This document shows positions 1-10,727 of a stretch of 64,000 bases of DNA, one piece after another; position 1 is the stretch's first letter, and each line of letters opens with the position of its first letter. The translations under genes were made by a program, and so were the position numbers. The notes under the pieces were generated by a model. That model was not told where the DNA came from. It searched no databases and saw nothing but the letters and a program-made list of their open reading frames with translations. The stretch is from Pengzhenrongella sp031582905 (lineage in GTDB: Bacteria; Actinomycetota; Actinomycetes; Actinomycetales; Cellulomonadaceae): positions 248,001 through 312,000 of the forward strand of contig NZ_CP133990.1 in the NCBI RefSeq assembly GCF_031582905.1, written 5' to 3'.

Positions 1-3000
1 TCCGGCGGCAGCGGCGCGCCCGCCGCACCGGTGCGGGTCGGGGCGTGCGTGTACGGCGCCTGGGCGTCCGCCACCGGCAGCGCGCTGACCCGCTGCGGGA
101 CCGACGGCCCGACCGTCGTCGACCTCGCGGGCATGACGGCGCAGGACCGGCTCGTGTTCCGGGTCAACCGGTCCGTCGTCGTGCTCAACGACACCGCGCA
201 CGGGCGGGTGTGGGTCCCCACCGAGGACCCCGAGCTGCGCGAGCCGAACTGGCAGGACATCGAGCCCGAGGCCGAGCAGGACGATGACCCGCAGGACTCC
301 GACACCCAGCAGGGCACGCTGTCCTCGGCCACCGAGTGCACCGGTGAGTCCGCGCCCGCCACCGCGTCGGACGACGCCTACGGCGTGCGGGCCGGCCGCA
401 CCGTGCAGCTCCCGGTGCTGGCGAACGACGCGGCGTCCGACTGCGGCGTCCTCGTGCTGTCCGAGTGGGACCCGGTCCCGGCGGCGTGGGGCACGCTCAC
501 GGCGGTCCACGGCGGCCGCGCCCTGCAGCTCACCGTCGACGACGCCGCCTCCGGCACCGTCGAGTTCACCTACACCGTCACCGACGGTCGCGGTGCCGCG
601 GCCCCCGCGACCGCGACCGTGCGGGTCACCGTCCAGCCGGCCGGCAGCAACGCACCACCCACCCAGGCGCGTCTGGACACCGTCGTCGTCGAGCAGGGTG
701 CCGCGGTCACCGCCGACGTCCTGCCCGCCTTCACCGATCCGGACGGCGACGACCTCGTGCTCGTCGAGGCGACCGTCACCGACGGCGGGACGGTCCACAG
801 CCGGCCCGACGGCCACGTGACCTTCCAGGCCGCCGACGGCGCGCTCGGCGTCGTCGGCGTGCGGCTGGTCGTCTCCGACGGCGTCGCCACGGCCGTGGGG
901 GAGCTGCGGGTCGACGTGCGGCCGGTCGGCTCCCTGGTCCCGGTGGTCGACCCCGTGCACGCCGTCGCCTACGTCGGCGAGCCGGTGACCGTCCACCCGC
1001 TCGCGTCGGTCCGCAGCGGCACCACCGAGGTGCCCCGCCTCGCGGGGGTCGAGCCCCTCGTCGGGGCGACCGTCGTGCCGGACGTCGCCGCCGGGACCTT
1101 CACCGTCACCGCCGCCCGGCCGGGCCCGCTGTACGTCACGTTCACCGTGGCCGCCGGGACCCAGCAGACCACCGGGGTCGCCCGCGTCGACGTGCGCGAG
1201 CGGCCCCTCGAGGCGCAGGGGCCCACCGCCGTCGCCGACCGCGCCCTGCTCCCCCGGGCGGCGAGGTGACGATCGACCCGCTCGCCAACGACATCTCGCC
1301 GGACGGCGCAATCCTCGTGCTGCACTCCGTCGAGGTGCCCGACGGCTCGGGACTCGAGGTCGCCGTCCTGGGTCACGGGCTGCTGCGGATCACCGCGACC
1401 GGGAGCCTGCCCGGACCCGTCGTCCTGCACTACGTCGTCTCCGACGGCCTGCGCGAGGCGCGCGGGGAAGTCCTCGTGCGACCGCTGCCCGCGTCCGCCA
1501 CGCAGCAGCCCCCGGTCGTGCCGGACGCCACCGCCACCGTGCGCACCGGCGGCGTCGTCACGATCCCGGTGCTCGACGGCGCCTTCGACCCCGAGGGTGG
1601 GCCGCTCACCCTCCTGCCCGACCTCGCCGAGCCCCTCGGCGAGGACGAGGGCCTGCTGTTCGTCTCCGGCGACGTGCTGCGCTACCGCGCCCCCGACCGC
1701 CCCACCACGGCCCGGGCGTCGTTCACGGTGACCGATGCCACCGGCGCCGCCACGTCGGCACGCCTGACCGTCACGGTGCACGCCGCGGACGCCACCACCA
1801 AGGCGCCGCCGCAGCCCGCCCCCGTCACCGCGCGCGTCTTCGCCGGCGAGATCACCCGGATCACCGTCCCGCTGGTCGGCGTCGACCCGGACGGCGACGG
1901 CGTGACCCTGCTCGGTCTGGACCGCGCGCCCGAGAAGGGTCGGGTCGTCGACACCGGCGCCGACTGGATCGACTACGAGGCCTTCGGGGACGAGTCCGGT
2001 ACCGACCAGTTCACCTACGCGGTCGAGGACTGGGTCGGGCAGCGTGCGGTCGCCACGGTCCGGGTCGGCATCGCCGAGCGCCCCGGCACGTCCGAGCGCG
2101 TCGTCGCCCGCGACGACCGCGTCACGGTCCTGCCCGGTCGCCGGGTCGAGGTCCGCGTGCTCGCCAACGACGTCGACGCGGGCGGCAGCGAGCTCACGCT
2201 GGACCCCGCCCTGGTGACCGACCCCGGTGTCGACGCCCGCACGGTCGGCCGGCGCGTCGTCGTGCAGTCCCCGCAGGCCCCCGGGACCCTGCAGATCGCC
2301 TACACCGCCCGCAACGACCGCGGCGGCCACGCCACCGCGGTGCTGTGGGTGACGGTCGACCCGGACGCGAGCCCGGTGCCCCCCGTCGCGCGGGACGTCG
2401 TCGTCCCGGCGCGGGACACCGTCGGTCGCACGGAGGTCGAGGTCGACGTCCTCGCGGTCGCCGAGAACCGCAGCGGGCCGTTGTCCGACCTCACCGTCTC
2501 GGTGCCCGACGACGCCTCGACCGCGCGCACCACGCCCACCGGCGCGGTCGTCGTGACCCTCGCCGAGCACGCCCAGACGCTGCCGTACGTGCTGACCAAC
2601 ACGGCGGCGGGCGGCGGCGGCCTGACCAGCACGGCGTTCATCACGGTGCCGGCGCTCGGCGACTTCCCCGATGCCGCGGCCCCGCGCGCCGCGGCTCGAG
2701 GTGCTCGCCGGCTCGGAGCTCGAGATCCCGCTCGCCGAGCAGGTGCAGGTGGCCCCCGGTCGCACCGCCACGATCTCGGACCCCTCGCGAGTCCAGGCCA
2801 CCAAGTCCGACGGATCGGCGCTGGTGCGTGACGCGACGACGCTCGTCTTCCGTGCGCCACGCTCGTACGCCGGCCCCGCCTCGATCTCGGTGGAGGTGAC
2901 CGACGCGACCGCGACGGGGGACGCCGGTGCGCGCCGCGCGGTGCTGACGCTCCCGATCACCGTCCTCGCGGTCGAGGACCACCCGCCCACGTTCGTCCCC

Positions 3001-5049
3001 TCGACGATCGACGTCGCGCCGGGTGAGGACCCGGTCGCCGTGCCGCTGACCGCGTTCACCTCCGACCCGGTCGGCGGCGCCGGGGACGGCTACGGCTACA
3101 CCCTCACCTCCGCCGTCCCGCAGGGCTTCACCGCGGTGCTCGACGGGTCGGTGCTCAAGGTCGCGGCGCTGCCCACGGCCGCCCGGGGCACCTTCGGCAG
3201 CCTGGGCCTGGCCATCCGGTACGGCGTCGCCGGGACCCTCGATGCACGGGTCGAGCTGCGGGTCACCGCGAGCACGCGCCCGCTCGCCCGCGTCGTCGAG
3301 CGCACCGTCCCCGACGGCGTGGAGGACCGCGTCACGACCGTCCCGGTGCTCGACGGCGCCTACAACCCGTTCCCCGGGTCGCCGCTGCGGGTCGTCGACG
3401 CCGTCGTGGAGACGCCCGGTGCGGGCACCGCGTCGGTGAGCGGGTCCGAGGTCGCGGTCCGTCCGGCGGCCGGGTTCGTCGGGGCGATGGTCGCCCGGTT
3501 CACGGTGCGCGACGTGACGGGGGACGCCGCACGCGAGGTCACCGGCCGTGTCACCGTCATCGTCCGGGGCCGACCCGGCACCCCGACCGCACCGCGCGTC
3601 GTCGAGGTCCGCGACCGCACCGTCGTCCTCGCCTGGGACGCACCGGTGGCCAACGGCGAGCCGATCACCGCCTACCGCGTCACGACCCACCCGGGCGGTG
3701 CGGTGCGCGAGTGCGCCGGGACCACCTGCACCGTCGACGGCCTGGTCAACGACACCGAGCACACCTTCACGGTCGCCGCCCGCAACGCCGTCGACTGGTC
3801 GCCCGAGAGCGCGCCGTCGGCGCCGGCCCGGCCGGACGCGCGCCCCGAGGCGGTCACCGCCCCGACCCTGACCACCGACGACCGCCAGCTCACCGCGACG
3901 TGGGCCGCACCGGTGAGCCCCGGCTCCCCGGTGGACCGGTACACCGTCGAGGTCAGCCCGGCGCCGCCCGCGGGGGCGTCGCTGGCCACGACCGCGACGA
4001 CCACCACGCTGCGCGGCCTGACGAACGGCGTCGAGTACGTCGTGCGCGTCCGGGCCCACAACCGCGCCCCCGAGCCGGGGAGTGGAGCGCCTGGTCGGCC
4101 GTCGGCGTGCCCATGACGACGCCGTCCGCGCCCGCGCCGACGGCGGTCCGGCACCCCGCGAGCGGCACCGAGGCCGGCCGCCTCGAGGTCACCTGGGCCG
4201 AGCCGGCGACCAACGGCGCGGCGATCACCGGGTACGAGGTCACCGTCGACGGCGCGACCGTCGCGTCCCTGCCGGCGTCCGCGGCGTCCTGGTCGTTCCC
4301 CGACGCCGAGCGCGGCCGCCGCTACACGGTGGGGGTCCGGGCGCGGAACACCGTCGGCTGGTCCGCCGCCGGCACGACCACGGCCCAGACGTGGAGTGCC
4401 CCTCCGCGCCGCTCGACGCGACCGCCACCGACGGGGGCGGCGACGCGGTGCCGTGGGGTGCCGGGCGGGTCGGGCTGACCTGGCAGCCGCCGGCCGACGC
4501 CGGCGGTGCCGGGCTCACCGTCACGGGGTACGAGGTCGAGGGTGTGGGCCGCCTGAGCGGCACGTCCGTCGTCGTCGACGGGCTGACCGCCGGGCCGGCG
4601 CCGACCTTCCGCGTGCGGGCGTGGAGCTCGCGCGGCGAGGCCGGCGACTGGGCCGTGATCGCGCCGGTCGCGGTCACCACCGCGCCGCAGGCCCCCACCG
4701 TGACCGCCACCGCCACGCCCACCGACGACGACGCCCTCGCGGTGGTCGTGCGGTGGACGCCCGGCCGTGACGGCGGCAGCCCCGTGACGGGGTACCGGGT
4801 CCGGGCCGGCGACGGCGACTGGGTCGTCCGGGGGCCGCCGACCGCGAGGCGACGCTCGTCGCGCCCACCGGTGCCGGCGCGCCACGGGTCGAGGTGCAGG
4901 CGCTGTCCGCGCGCGGCACCAGTGCCGCGGCCGCCGTGAGTGCGACCCTGCCGGTGGAGCCGCCCCCGGCCCCGGCTCCCGCGCCCGTGCCCGCGCCGGG
5001 TGCCGCGGGCCCGGCCCGCACCCCGCCGGCCGAGGAGAGGACCCGATGA
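1..5049 (+). CDS. Giant Ig-like/cadherin-like and fibronectin type III surface protein (5' partial, frameshifted)
   Basis: The frame is open from base 1, so the N-terminus lies outside the window; about 1680 residues are visible. I count roughly eleven beta-sandwich repeats of the cadherin-like/tandem-95 kind. Signatures are LANDxD or FDPEGGPLTL, an FTYTV or FTVTD strand, and a closing VRVTV strand. About five fibronectin type III domains follow (LAWDAPVANGEPITAYRV, then VGWSAAG-type ends) from about 3560 on. The C-terminus is a Pro/Ala tail with no LPxTG motif and no membrane segment, so any anchor should be N-terminal. Frame shifts lie near 1255, 2680, 4080, 4395 and 4830. Four of them are repaired by adding one G or C, which suggests sequence error. 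The stop overlaps the next start by 4 bases. The likely role is an extracellular or wall-associated scaffold; its ligand is unknown. Confidence 0.75.
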
Positions 5050-6350
5050 GCGGCGTCACGTTCACGCCCGTGCCCGTGCCCGTGCCCGTGCCCGTGCCCG
5101 CTCCTGCGCCCGTGCCCGCGCCCGTGGCCGGTGCCGCGGCCGGCGACGGCGTCCCCGGCCGCGCCACCCACCGCCCGGCCGACCCGGGGTCGCGGCGCCG
5201 CACCGTGCCGCTGTCGGTGCTCGGCCGCCTGACCGCGCTCGCCGCGCTCGCGGCGTGCGCAGCGGGGTGGTGGTTCGGCTGGGTCGAGGTCGCCACCGCG
5301 GGGGTCGCGCTGACCGTCGCGCTGCTGGTCGCCGCGGTCCTCAGCCTGGGCCGCTCCACCTACGCCGTGACCCTGGACCTGTCCGGCGACCGGGTGCGGG
5401 TGGGCGAGCGTGCGGTGGGTCGCATCGTCGTCCGCAACACCTCGCGCCGCCGCCTGCTGCCGGCGGCTGTCGAGCTGCCGGTGGGCCGCGGTGCGGCCGA
5501 CTTCCCGCTGCCGTCGCTCGGGCCGGGCGCCGAGCACGACGACGTCTTCGCGGTGCCCACGTCGCGTCGCGGCGTCGTCGTCGTCGGCCCGGTCCGGTCG
5601 GTGCGGGGCGACCCGTGGGGGCTCGTGCGCCGCCGGCTGGTGTGGACCGACCCGGTCGACCTCTACGTCCACCCGGCGACCGTGGCGCTCCCCGGCGGCG
5701 GCCACGGGCTGCTGCGCGACCTCGAGGGCACATCGACCCGCGCGCTGTCCGCGAACGACCTGTCCTTCCACACCCTGCGCGACTACGTGCCCGGCGACGA
5801 CCGCCGGCACATCCACTGGAAGTCGAGCGCACGGCACGGCGACCTCGTCGTCCGGCAGTTCGAGGACACCCGGCGCAGCCACACCGCGGTCGCGCTCTCG
5901 CTCGACCCGGCCGACTACGCCGACGCCGAGGAGATCGAGCTCGCGGTGTCCGCGACCGCGTCGCTGGCCCTGGCGACCCTGCGGGACGCCGGCCGGACCA
6001 CCGTGCTCGCCGGCGACGGACCCCTGCGGACCGGGACGGCCACGCGGCTGCTGGACGACTGCGCGACCCTCGAGCCGGCCGTGGGCCACCCCGGGGTGGG
6101 CGACCTCGCCGGGTGGGTCGCGGCCGCCGTCCCGCAGGCCTCGGTCGTCGTGCTCGTGACCGGGTCCGCCACCGACGCTGCGACGCTGCGCGCGCACACC
6201 GCCCGGATCGCCGTCGGCGTGCCCGTCCTCGTCCTCTCCTGCGACCCCGCCGCCGGCGTCGCCGTGCGCACCGACGGCGCCCTGACCCTCGTCCGGCTGC
6301 CCGCGCTCGCGGACCTCCCGCGGGTCGTCCGCCGCGTGGTGACGGCATGA
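5046..6350 (+). CDS. DUF58 domain-containing membrane protein
   Basis: This is a 434-residue protein. A Pro-Val repeat occupies roughly residues 8-30, two close membrane segments lie at about 57-78 and 81-101, and a cytosolic DUF58 region follows. The family signature DYVPGDDRRHIHWKSSAR starts at residue 246. DUF58 proteins usually work with MoxR AAA+ ATPases and sit beside transglutaminase-like membrane proteins. The transglutaminase partner is present next door, but no MoxR gene lies between this gene and its neighbours in the window. The ATG overlaps the upstream stop (ATGA), and the stop overlaps the next start in the same way, so translation is probably coupled. The exact molecular role of the family is not established. 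Confidence 0.88.
   Translation: MSGVTFTPVPVPVPVPVPAPAPVPAPVAGAAAGDGVPGRATHRPADPGSRRRTVPLSVLGRLTALAALAACAAGWWFGWVEVATAGVALTVALLVAAVLSLGRSTYAVTLDLSGDRVRVGERAVGRIVVRNTSRRRLLPAAVELPVGRGAADFPLPSLGPGAEHDDVFAVPTSRRGVVVVGPVRSVRGDPWGLVRRRLVWTDPVDLYVHPATVALPGGGHGLLRDLEGTSTRALSANDLSFHTLRDYVPGDDRRHIHWKSSARHGDLVVRQFEDTRRSHTAVALSLDPADYADAEEIELAVSATASLALATLRDAGRTTVLAGDGPLRTGTATRLLDDCATLEPAVGHPGVGDLAGWVAAAVPQASVVVLVTGSATDAATLRAHTARIAVGVPVLVLSCDPAAGVAVRTDGALTLVRLPALADLPRVVRRVVTA
5067..5096 (+). repeat. Five perfect tandem copies of CCCGTG
   Basis: The hexamer CCCGTG is repeated five times without a mismatch inside the start of the DUF58 gene and encodes Pro-Val dipeptides. Degenerate copies continue to about 5130 (Pro-Ala/Pro-Val). 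Because the unit is six bases, gain or loss of copies would change the length of the N-terminal tail without breaking the frame. Confidence 0.9.
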
Positions 6351-8941
6351 CCGCCCGCCGGGCCGCCCGCGCCCCGCGCCCGGGTGCGCACGCGCTCGCC
6401 GACGTCGCCGTGCTCGTGGCGGCGCTCGCCGTCGCGGCGCTCCCGGTCGTGCCGGCGTACGCGGTCGGAGCGGTGTGGCCGGCGCTGCTGGGCGGGCTCG
6501 CGGTGGGCGCCGCGATCGCCGCCACCGCCGCCCGCCGCGGCTGGGCCGTGCTCCCCACGCTCGCCGTCCTCGTGGTCGCGTTCGTGGTGGCCGGGGGCGC
6601 GCTCGCCGCGCCCGGGACGACCCTCGGCGGCGTCGTGCCCACGGGCGCGACCGTGCGCACCCTGCTCGGCGGGGTGGTCACCGTCTGGGCGGACGTCCTG
6701 ACCCGGCAGGCCCCGCTCGGCGCGGACGGTGGGACGCTCGTCGCGCCGTACACGCTCGCCGTCGCCGGTGCCGCGGCAGCCGTGAGCGTCGCGCTGCGGG
6801 CCCGGACGGCGTCGCGTGCGGTCCTCGCGGCCGCCGCACCGCCCCTCGTCGGCGTGGCGGCGCTCGCGCTCGGCACCCGGGAGACCCTCCTCCCGATGGT
6901 CACCGGCCTCGTCGCCGCCGGCGGGCTGCTCACCTGGGTCGCGTGGCGCCTCGGGCGGCTCGCGGTCCGGCGCGTGGTCGCGCTCGCCCTGACCGTCGCG
7001 GTCGCGGGGGCGGGCGGCGTCGTCGTCGGGCCCGTGCTCGCCGACCAGCGTCCGCGGTACGTGCTGCGGGACGAGGTCACCCCGCCGTTCGACCCCCGCG
7101 AGCAGCCGAGCCCGCTCGCGGGCTACCGGCGCTTCGTCAAGGACTGGCAGGACACCCCGCTGCTCACCGTCCGCGGCCTGCCGGACGGCGCACCGGTGCG
7201 GCTCGCGACCCTCGACGCCTACGACGGCGTGGTGTGGTCGGTCGGCGCGCCCGGTGCCGCGTCCGGCTCGGGCGCGTTCCGGCGCCCCGCCGGTTCGGTC
7301 GACGCCGGTGCCGCGGGCGCCCCTGCGCCGGACGGCCGCGCCGCCACGGTCGACGTCGAGGTCCACGCGCTGCCGGGGGTGTGGCTGCCGACCGTGGGGA
7401 GGCCGCCGCGGTGCGCGTCACCGGCAGCTCCGCGGGCACCTCCGCGGACACCTCTGCGGACACCTCCGCGCAGGCCGACCCGGCCGACGGGCTGCGGGTC
7501 AACCGGACCACCGACACCGCCGTGCTCACCGGCGGCGTGCCGGACGGCCTCACCTACACCCTCGACACCACGGTGCCGCCGGTGCCCGACGACGCCGCGA
7601 TCGGCGCCGCCGCCCCGGCCGCGGTCACGCTGCCGCCCGTCACTGCCGTGCCGGACGTCGTCGGCCTCGTGGCGGGGGAGATGGCCGGTCAGGCCTCCAC
7701 CCCGCTGGAGGTCGCGCGCGCCCTGGAGGCCGGGCTGGCCGAGCGGGGCTGGTTCAGCCACGGGAACACCGACGCCGGCGACCACCCCTCGCTGTCCGGG
7801 CACGGCGCCGACCGGATCACCTCACTCCTCAGCGGCGACCTCATGGTCGGCGACAGCGAGCAGTACGCGTCCGCGATGGCGCTCATGGCCCGCGAGCTCG
7901 GCCTGCCCGCACGGGTCGTCCTCGGCTTCCGGCCGGACGCGGGCGCACCGGCCGACGGGGACGCCGGCGAGGTCGTCGTGACCGGCGACGACGCGCAGGC
8001 GTGGGTCGAGATCGCGTTCGCCGGCCACGGCTGGGTCCCCTTCCACCCGACGCCGGACGAGAGCCGCACCCCGGACGAGCGCACCCCGCAGGACGAGGCC
8101 CAGCCGGAGCCGCAGGTCGTCCAGCCGCCGCCGCCGCCCGCCGAGCCGGTCGCGCCGCCGGAGGTGGACGCGGAGCAGCCGATCACGGAGGACCCGTCCG
8201 GGCCCGACGCCGCCACGGCCGGCTGGCCGCGCGTCGTCGCGGTCGCGGCGGCCGTCGTCGGTGTGCCCCTGCTGCTCGTGCTCGCCCCCTCGCGGGGCTC
8301 GCGGTGCTGCGGATGCGGCGTCGTCGTCGGCGACGCACCGCCCCCGACGCGGTCACCCGGGTCGTCGGGGGTGGGAGGAGGTGCTCGACGCCGCCGCCGA
8401 CCTCGCCCTGCCGGTCACCGTGGGCGCCACGCGCCGGGAGGCCGCCGCGTGCCTCGCCGTCGGCGTCGGGGCGGCGAGCGCCGCCCCGCTGACCGGGCTG
8501 GCGACCCGGGCGGACGCCGTCGTCTTCGCCCCCGGGCACCCGGGGGACGCGGAGGTCGACGGCTACTGGGCGGGCGTGGACGACGTCGTCGCCGCGATGC
8601 GCGCGGCCGTGCCACGCAGCCGTCGGCTGCGGTCCCGCTGGTCCACCGCGTCGCTGCGCCGGCGACGCGGTGCCCGGGCACCGGTCCCCGTCCCGCCCCG
8701 CGACCGCACCGTCGAACAGGGCGCGCGCCCCGCCGTGCCCGCGCCGGTGACCGGTCCCTCGCCCCGCACCGTCCCCTCCCGCACCTCCACGCCCCACGCC
8801 GTCTCCGCCCGCACCGCCCCGCCCCACCCCGTCCGCACCCACCCGCGCCCCATCCGTCCGGGTCGCACCGGCCGCCACACCGTGCCCACCGCCCCGACCC
8901 CACGACCCCGCGGACGATCGTCCCGCGACGGAGAGTCATGA
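6347..8941 (+). CDS. Membrane transglutaminase-fold protein (TgpA-like) with degenerate active site, frameshifted
   Basis: After repair of three single-base losses (near 7395, 8290 and 8375) the product is about 865 residues. The N-terminal third is a hydrophobic block of about five or six membrane segments, as in DUF3488/TgpA proteins. A large extracytoplasmic transglutaminase-core domain follows, then a Pro-rich linker, one more membrane segment (VVAVAAAVVGVPLLLVLAP) and a cytosolic tail. The fold motif reads GDSEQYASAMALMARELGLP, where active enzymes have GDC. The two other catalytic positions read DAQAWVEI instead of DAHAWVE, and PFHPTP instead of FDPTP. So Cys504 is Ser, His551 is Gln and Asp567 is His. 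The motif region lies in clean, unshifted frame. The protein is probably a non-catalytic, binding or structural member of the family. Its start and stop overlap both neighbours by 4 bases. Confidence 0.82.
7438..7470 (+). repeat. Short 12-base tandem repeat in the transglutaminase-like gene
   Basis: Nearly three copies of a unit like ACCTCCGCGGAC encode repeated Thr-Ser-Ala-Asp. The repeat lies in a low-complexity linker just after one of the frame breaks. The second copy differs by one base. Confidence 0.6.
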
Positions 8942-9671
8942 CGCCGCTGCCCCTCACCGCCCAGGCCGAGCCGACGGCCTTCCCCGCCCCGCTCGCCGGC
9001 ACCGTGCCCACGCCGCTCGCCGGCACCGTCCCCGCGCCGCCCGGCCGCCGGACGGTCGCCTACCTCGTCGACGCGGCGGTGCTGCTGCCCGGTCTGCTCG
9101 TCGGTGCCGTCGGTGTGCTCGCGCCCCTCGGCAGCGTGGCCGACCCGCGCCCGGGCGTGCGCGTCGTGCTGGTCCTGCTCGGGCTGCTGCTCGCGGTCGG
9201 GGCCGTGGGCGCCCAGGCGTGGACCGACGCGACCCGTGGCTGGACGGCCGGCAAGCGGGCCATGGACCTGCGCACGGTCGCCGCGCGCACCGGCGCACCG
9301 GCCGGTCGGGTCGGTGACCTCGTGCGGGGTGGTACGACCTGGCGGACGGCACGCTCGTGATCGACGTCCGCGACGGCCGCGACCCCACGGTGCCGGTCGC
9401 GCCGGTGCCGGTCCCGGCCACCTCGCCGACCGCCGAGCCGGCCGCGGGGTCGTCGCCCGCCGAGCCGGCCGAGCAGGCCGCGGCCACCACCTCGTCCGTC
9501 GCCCGCACCGCGACCGCCGCCGCGGCCGCGGGCGCGTCACCGCTCGTCACGCTGCCGGTTCGCGTCCCGCTGCCGCGCGCCGCAGGTGGGACGCTCCCCG
9601 TCCTGCCCACCCCGCGGCCGGCCGTGGAGCCGGCGCCGGCGGTCGGGACCCCGGGGGCGGAGCGCCGGTGA
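8938..9671 (+). CDS. RDD family membrane protein, frameshifted
   Basis: About 244 residues once a lost G near 9328 is restored, so that the frame continues as RGWYDLADGTLVIDV. After a Pro-rich start with a duplicated PLAGTVP motif comes the RDD signature RRTVAYLVD with its first membrane segment. A second membrane segment (VVLVLLGLLLAVGAVGAQAW) and the typical TAGKRAMDLR loop follow. The third segment usual for RDD proteins is not obvious, and the rest is a Pro/Ala-rich tail, so the domain looks shortened. ATGA overlap with the upstream gene and GTGA overlap with the FHA gene place it firmly in this operon. The function is unknown. Confidence 0.72.
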
Positions 9672-10168
9672 GCGGGGCGCCGACGGTGGCCACCCCCACC
9701 ACCCCGGCGGCCCCGACCGGCCCGGCGGCCCCGACCGACCCGGCGACCGCACCGGTGCCGGTCGCGGCCCCCGCGCCGAGGCCGGCGGCGCCCGTCGACC
9801 GTCCGCACGGTCCGTGGGTCGAGCTCGCGCTGTCCGACGGTCGCACCGTCACCGTCGCGGGGAGCGCGCTCCTCGGCCGCGACCCGGTGCCGCGGGCCGG
9901 CGAGACGCCCGGCACACTGGTCACCATGGACGATCCCGAGCGTGCCGTGTCCAAGACCCACCTCGCCGTCGGGGTCGACGCCTCGGGTGCGTGGGTCGTC
10001 GACCGCCGCTCGACGAACGGCACGGTCGTGACCCTCGAGGACGGCCAGCAGATCATCTGCGTGCCCGAGGAGCGCGTCCGGCTGTCCGAGGGCGTCGCCG
10101 TCGGCTTCGGCGGTCACTCCTTCGCGGTCACCGCGCTCGCCCCGGCCGGCGGTCCGGACCCGCGATGA
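9668..10168 (+). CDS. FHA domain protein
   Basis: 166 residues from a GTG start that overlaps the previous stop (GTGA). A Pro/Ala/Thr-rich N-terminal half is followed by a complete forkhead-associated domain. The phosphothreonine-binding signature is intact: LGRD, then SKTHL, then DRRSTNGT. FHA domains bind phosphothreonine made by Ser/Thr kinases, so the operon is probably wired to a kinase encoded elsewhere. No kinase or phosphatase gene is in the window. The stop overlaps the next ATG. Confidence 0.88.
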   Translation: MSGAPTVATPTTPAAPTGPAAPTDPATAPVPVAAPAPRPAAPVDRPHGPWVELALSDGRTVTVAGSALLGRDPVPRAGETPGTLVTMDDPERAVSKTHLAVGVDASGAWVVDRRSTNGTVVTLEDGQQIICVPEERVRLSEGVAVGFGGHSFAVTALAPAGGPDPR

Positions 10169-10662
10169 GCGGCACGACGGGCGGCACGACGGGCGGCACG
10201 GTCCGGTTCCCCAGCGAGGCGTTCCCCGCGTTCCCGGCCCTCGAGCTCGACCACCCCGCAGGCTGGTCCCCGATCGCCGCCCCGGGTGTCGTCCTGGCCG
10301 TCGCGAAGCGTGTGCCGCCGCGCAGCTTCCAGCCGGTCGTCGGCGTCACTGTGACCCGGTTCGGCCCCGGTCGCACGCTGGCCGACGCGATCGACACCGT
10401 CGTGGCGAGCGTCGCGCCGCTCGCCCAGTACTCCGAGCTGGGCCGTGCCGAGCTCCCGGTGCTCGGGCTGCCCGGCTTCCGGATCGAGGGGGCCTTCGTG
10501 CACCCGCAGCTCGGCGGGCTGGTCCAGGCCGCGCGCCTCGCCGTCGTCGACCACGGCTCCGCGGTCGACGTCGTCCAGCTCACCGGCACCTGCACGGCGC
10601 TGCAGATGCGCACCACGCTCGAGGAGATCCGCGCCATCCAGGCCGGCGCGCGCCTCGGCTGA
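10165..10662 (+). CDS. Hypothetical protein, last gene of the DUF58/FHA operon
   Basis: A 165-residue soluble protein beginning with a Gly-Thr repeat (GGTTGGT, from repeats of ACGACGGGCGGC). There is no signal peptide, membrane segment or metal motif. The pattern (DHPAGWSPI, then a long beta-rich stretch ending in TTLEEIRAIQAGA) recalls the PsbP/LpqN or DUF1795-like fold of small secreted or secretion-associated proteins, but that is only a resemblance. It is coupled to the FHA gene by a 4-base overlap and is the last gene of the operon. I cannot assign a function. Confidence 0.7.
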   Translation: MSGTTGGTTGGTVRFPSEAFPAFPALELDHPAGWSPIAAPGVVLAVAKRVPPRSFQPVVGVTVTRFGPGRTLADAIDTVVASVAPLAQYSELGRAELPVLGLPGFRIEGAFVHPQLGGLVQAARLAVVDHGSAVDVVQLTGTCTALQMRTTLEEIRAIQAGARLG

Positions 10663-10727
10663 CGCCGCGCGCGGACGGCGCGTCGGGCCGCGGTCGGCCC
10701 GCGGTCGGGCCGTGACCTGCGCCGCAG

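Noticed and set aside
969..3059. Long minus-strand open frame opposite the Ig-like gene
   Set aside because: It is a shadow of a very GC-rich plus-strand gene. Its translation is low-complexity Arg/Gly/Val and shows no domain.
1..5049. Ig-like/FnIII gene as a pseudogene
   Set aside because: It has five breaks, but the domains are intact on both sides of each. Most are repaired by one G or C, and downstream genes are coupled to its stop, so sequence error is simpler.
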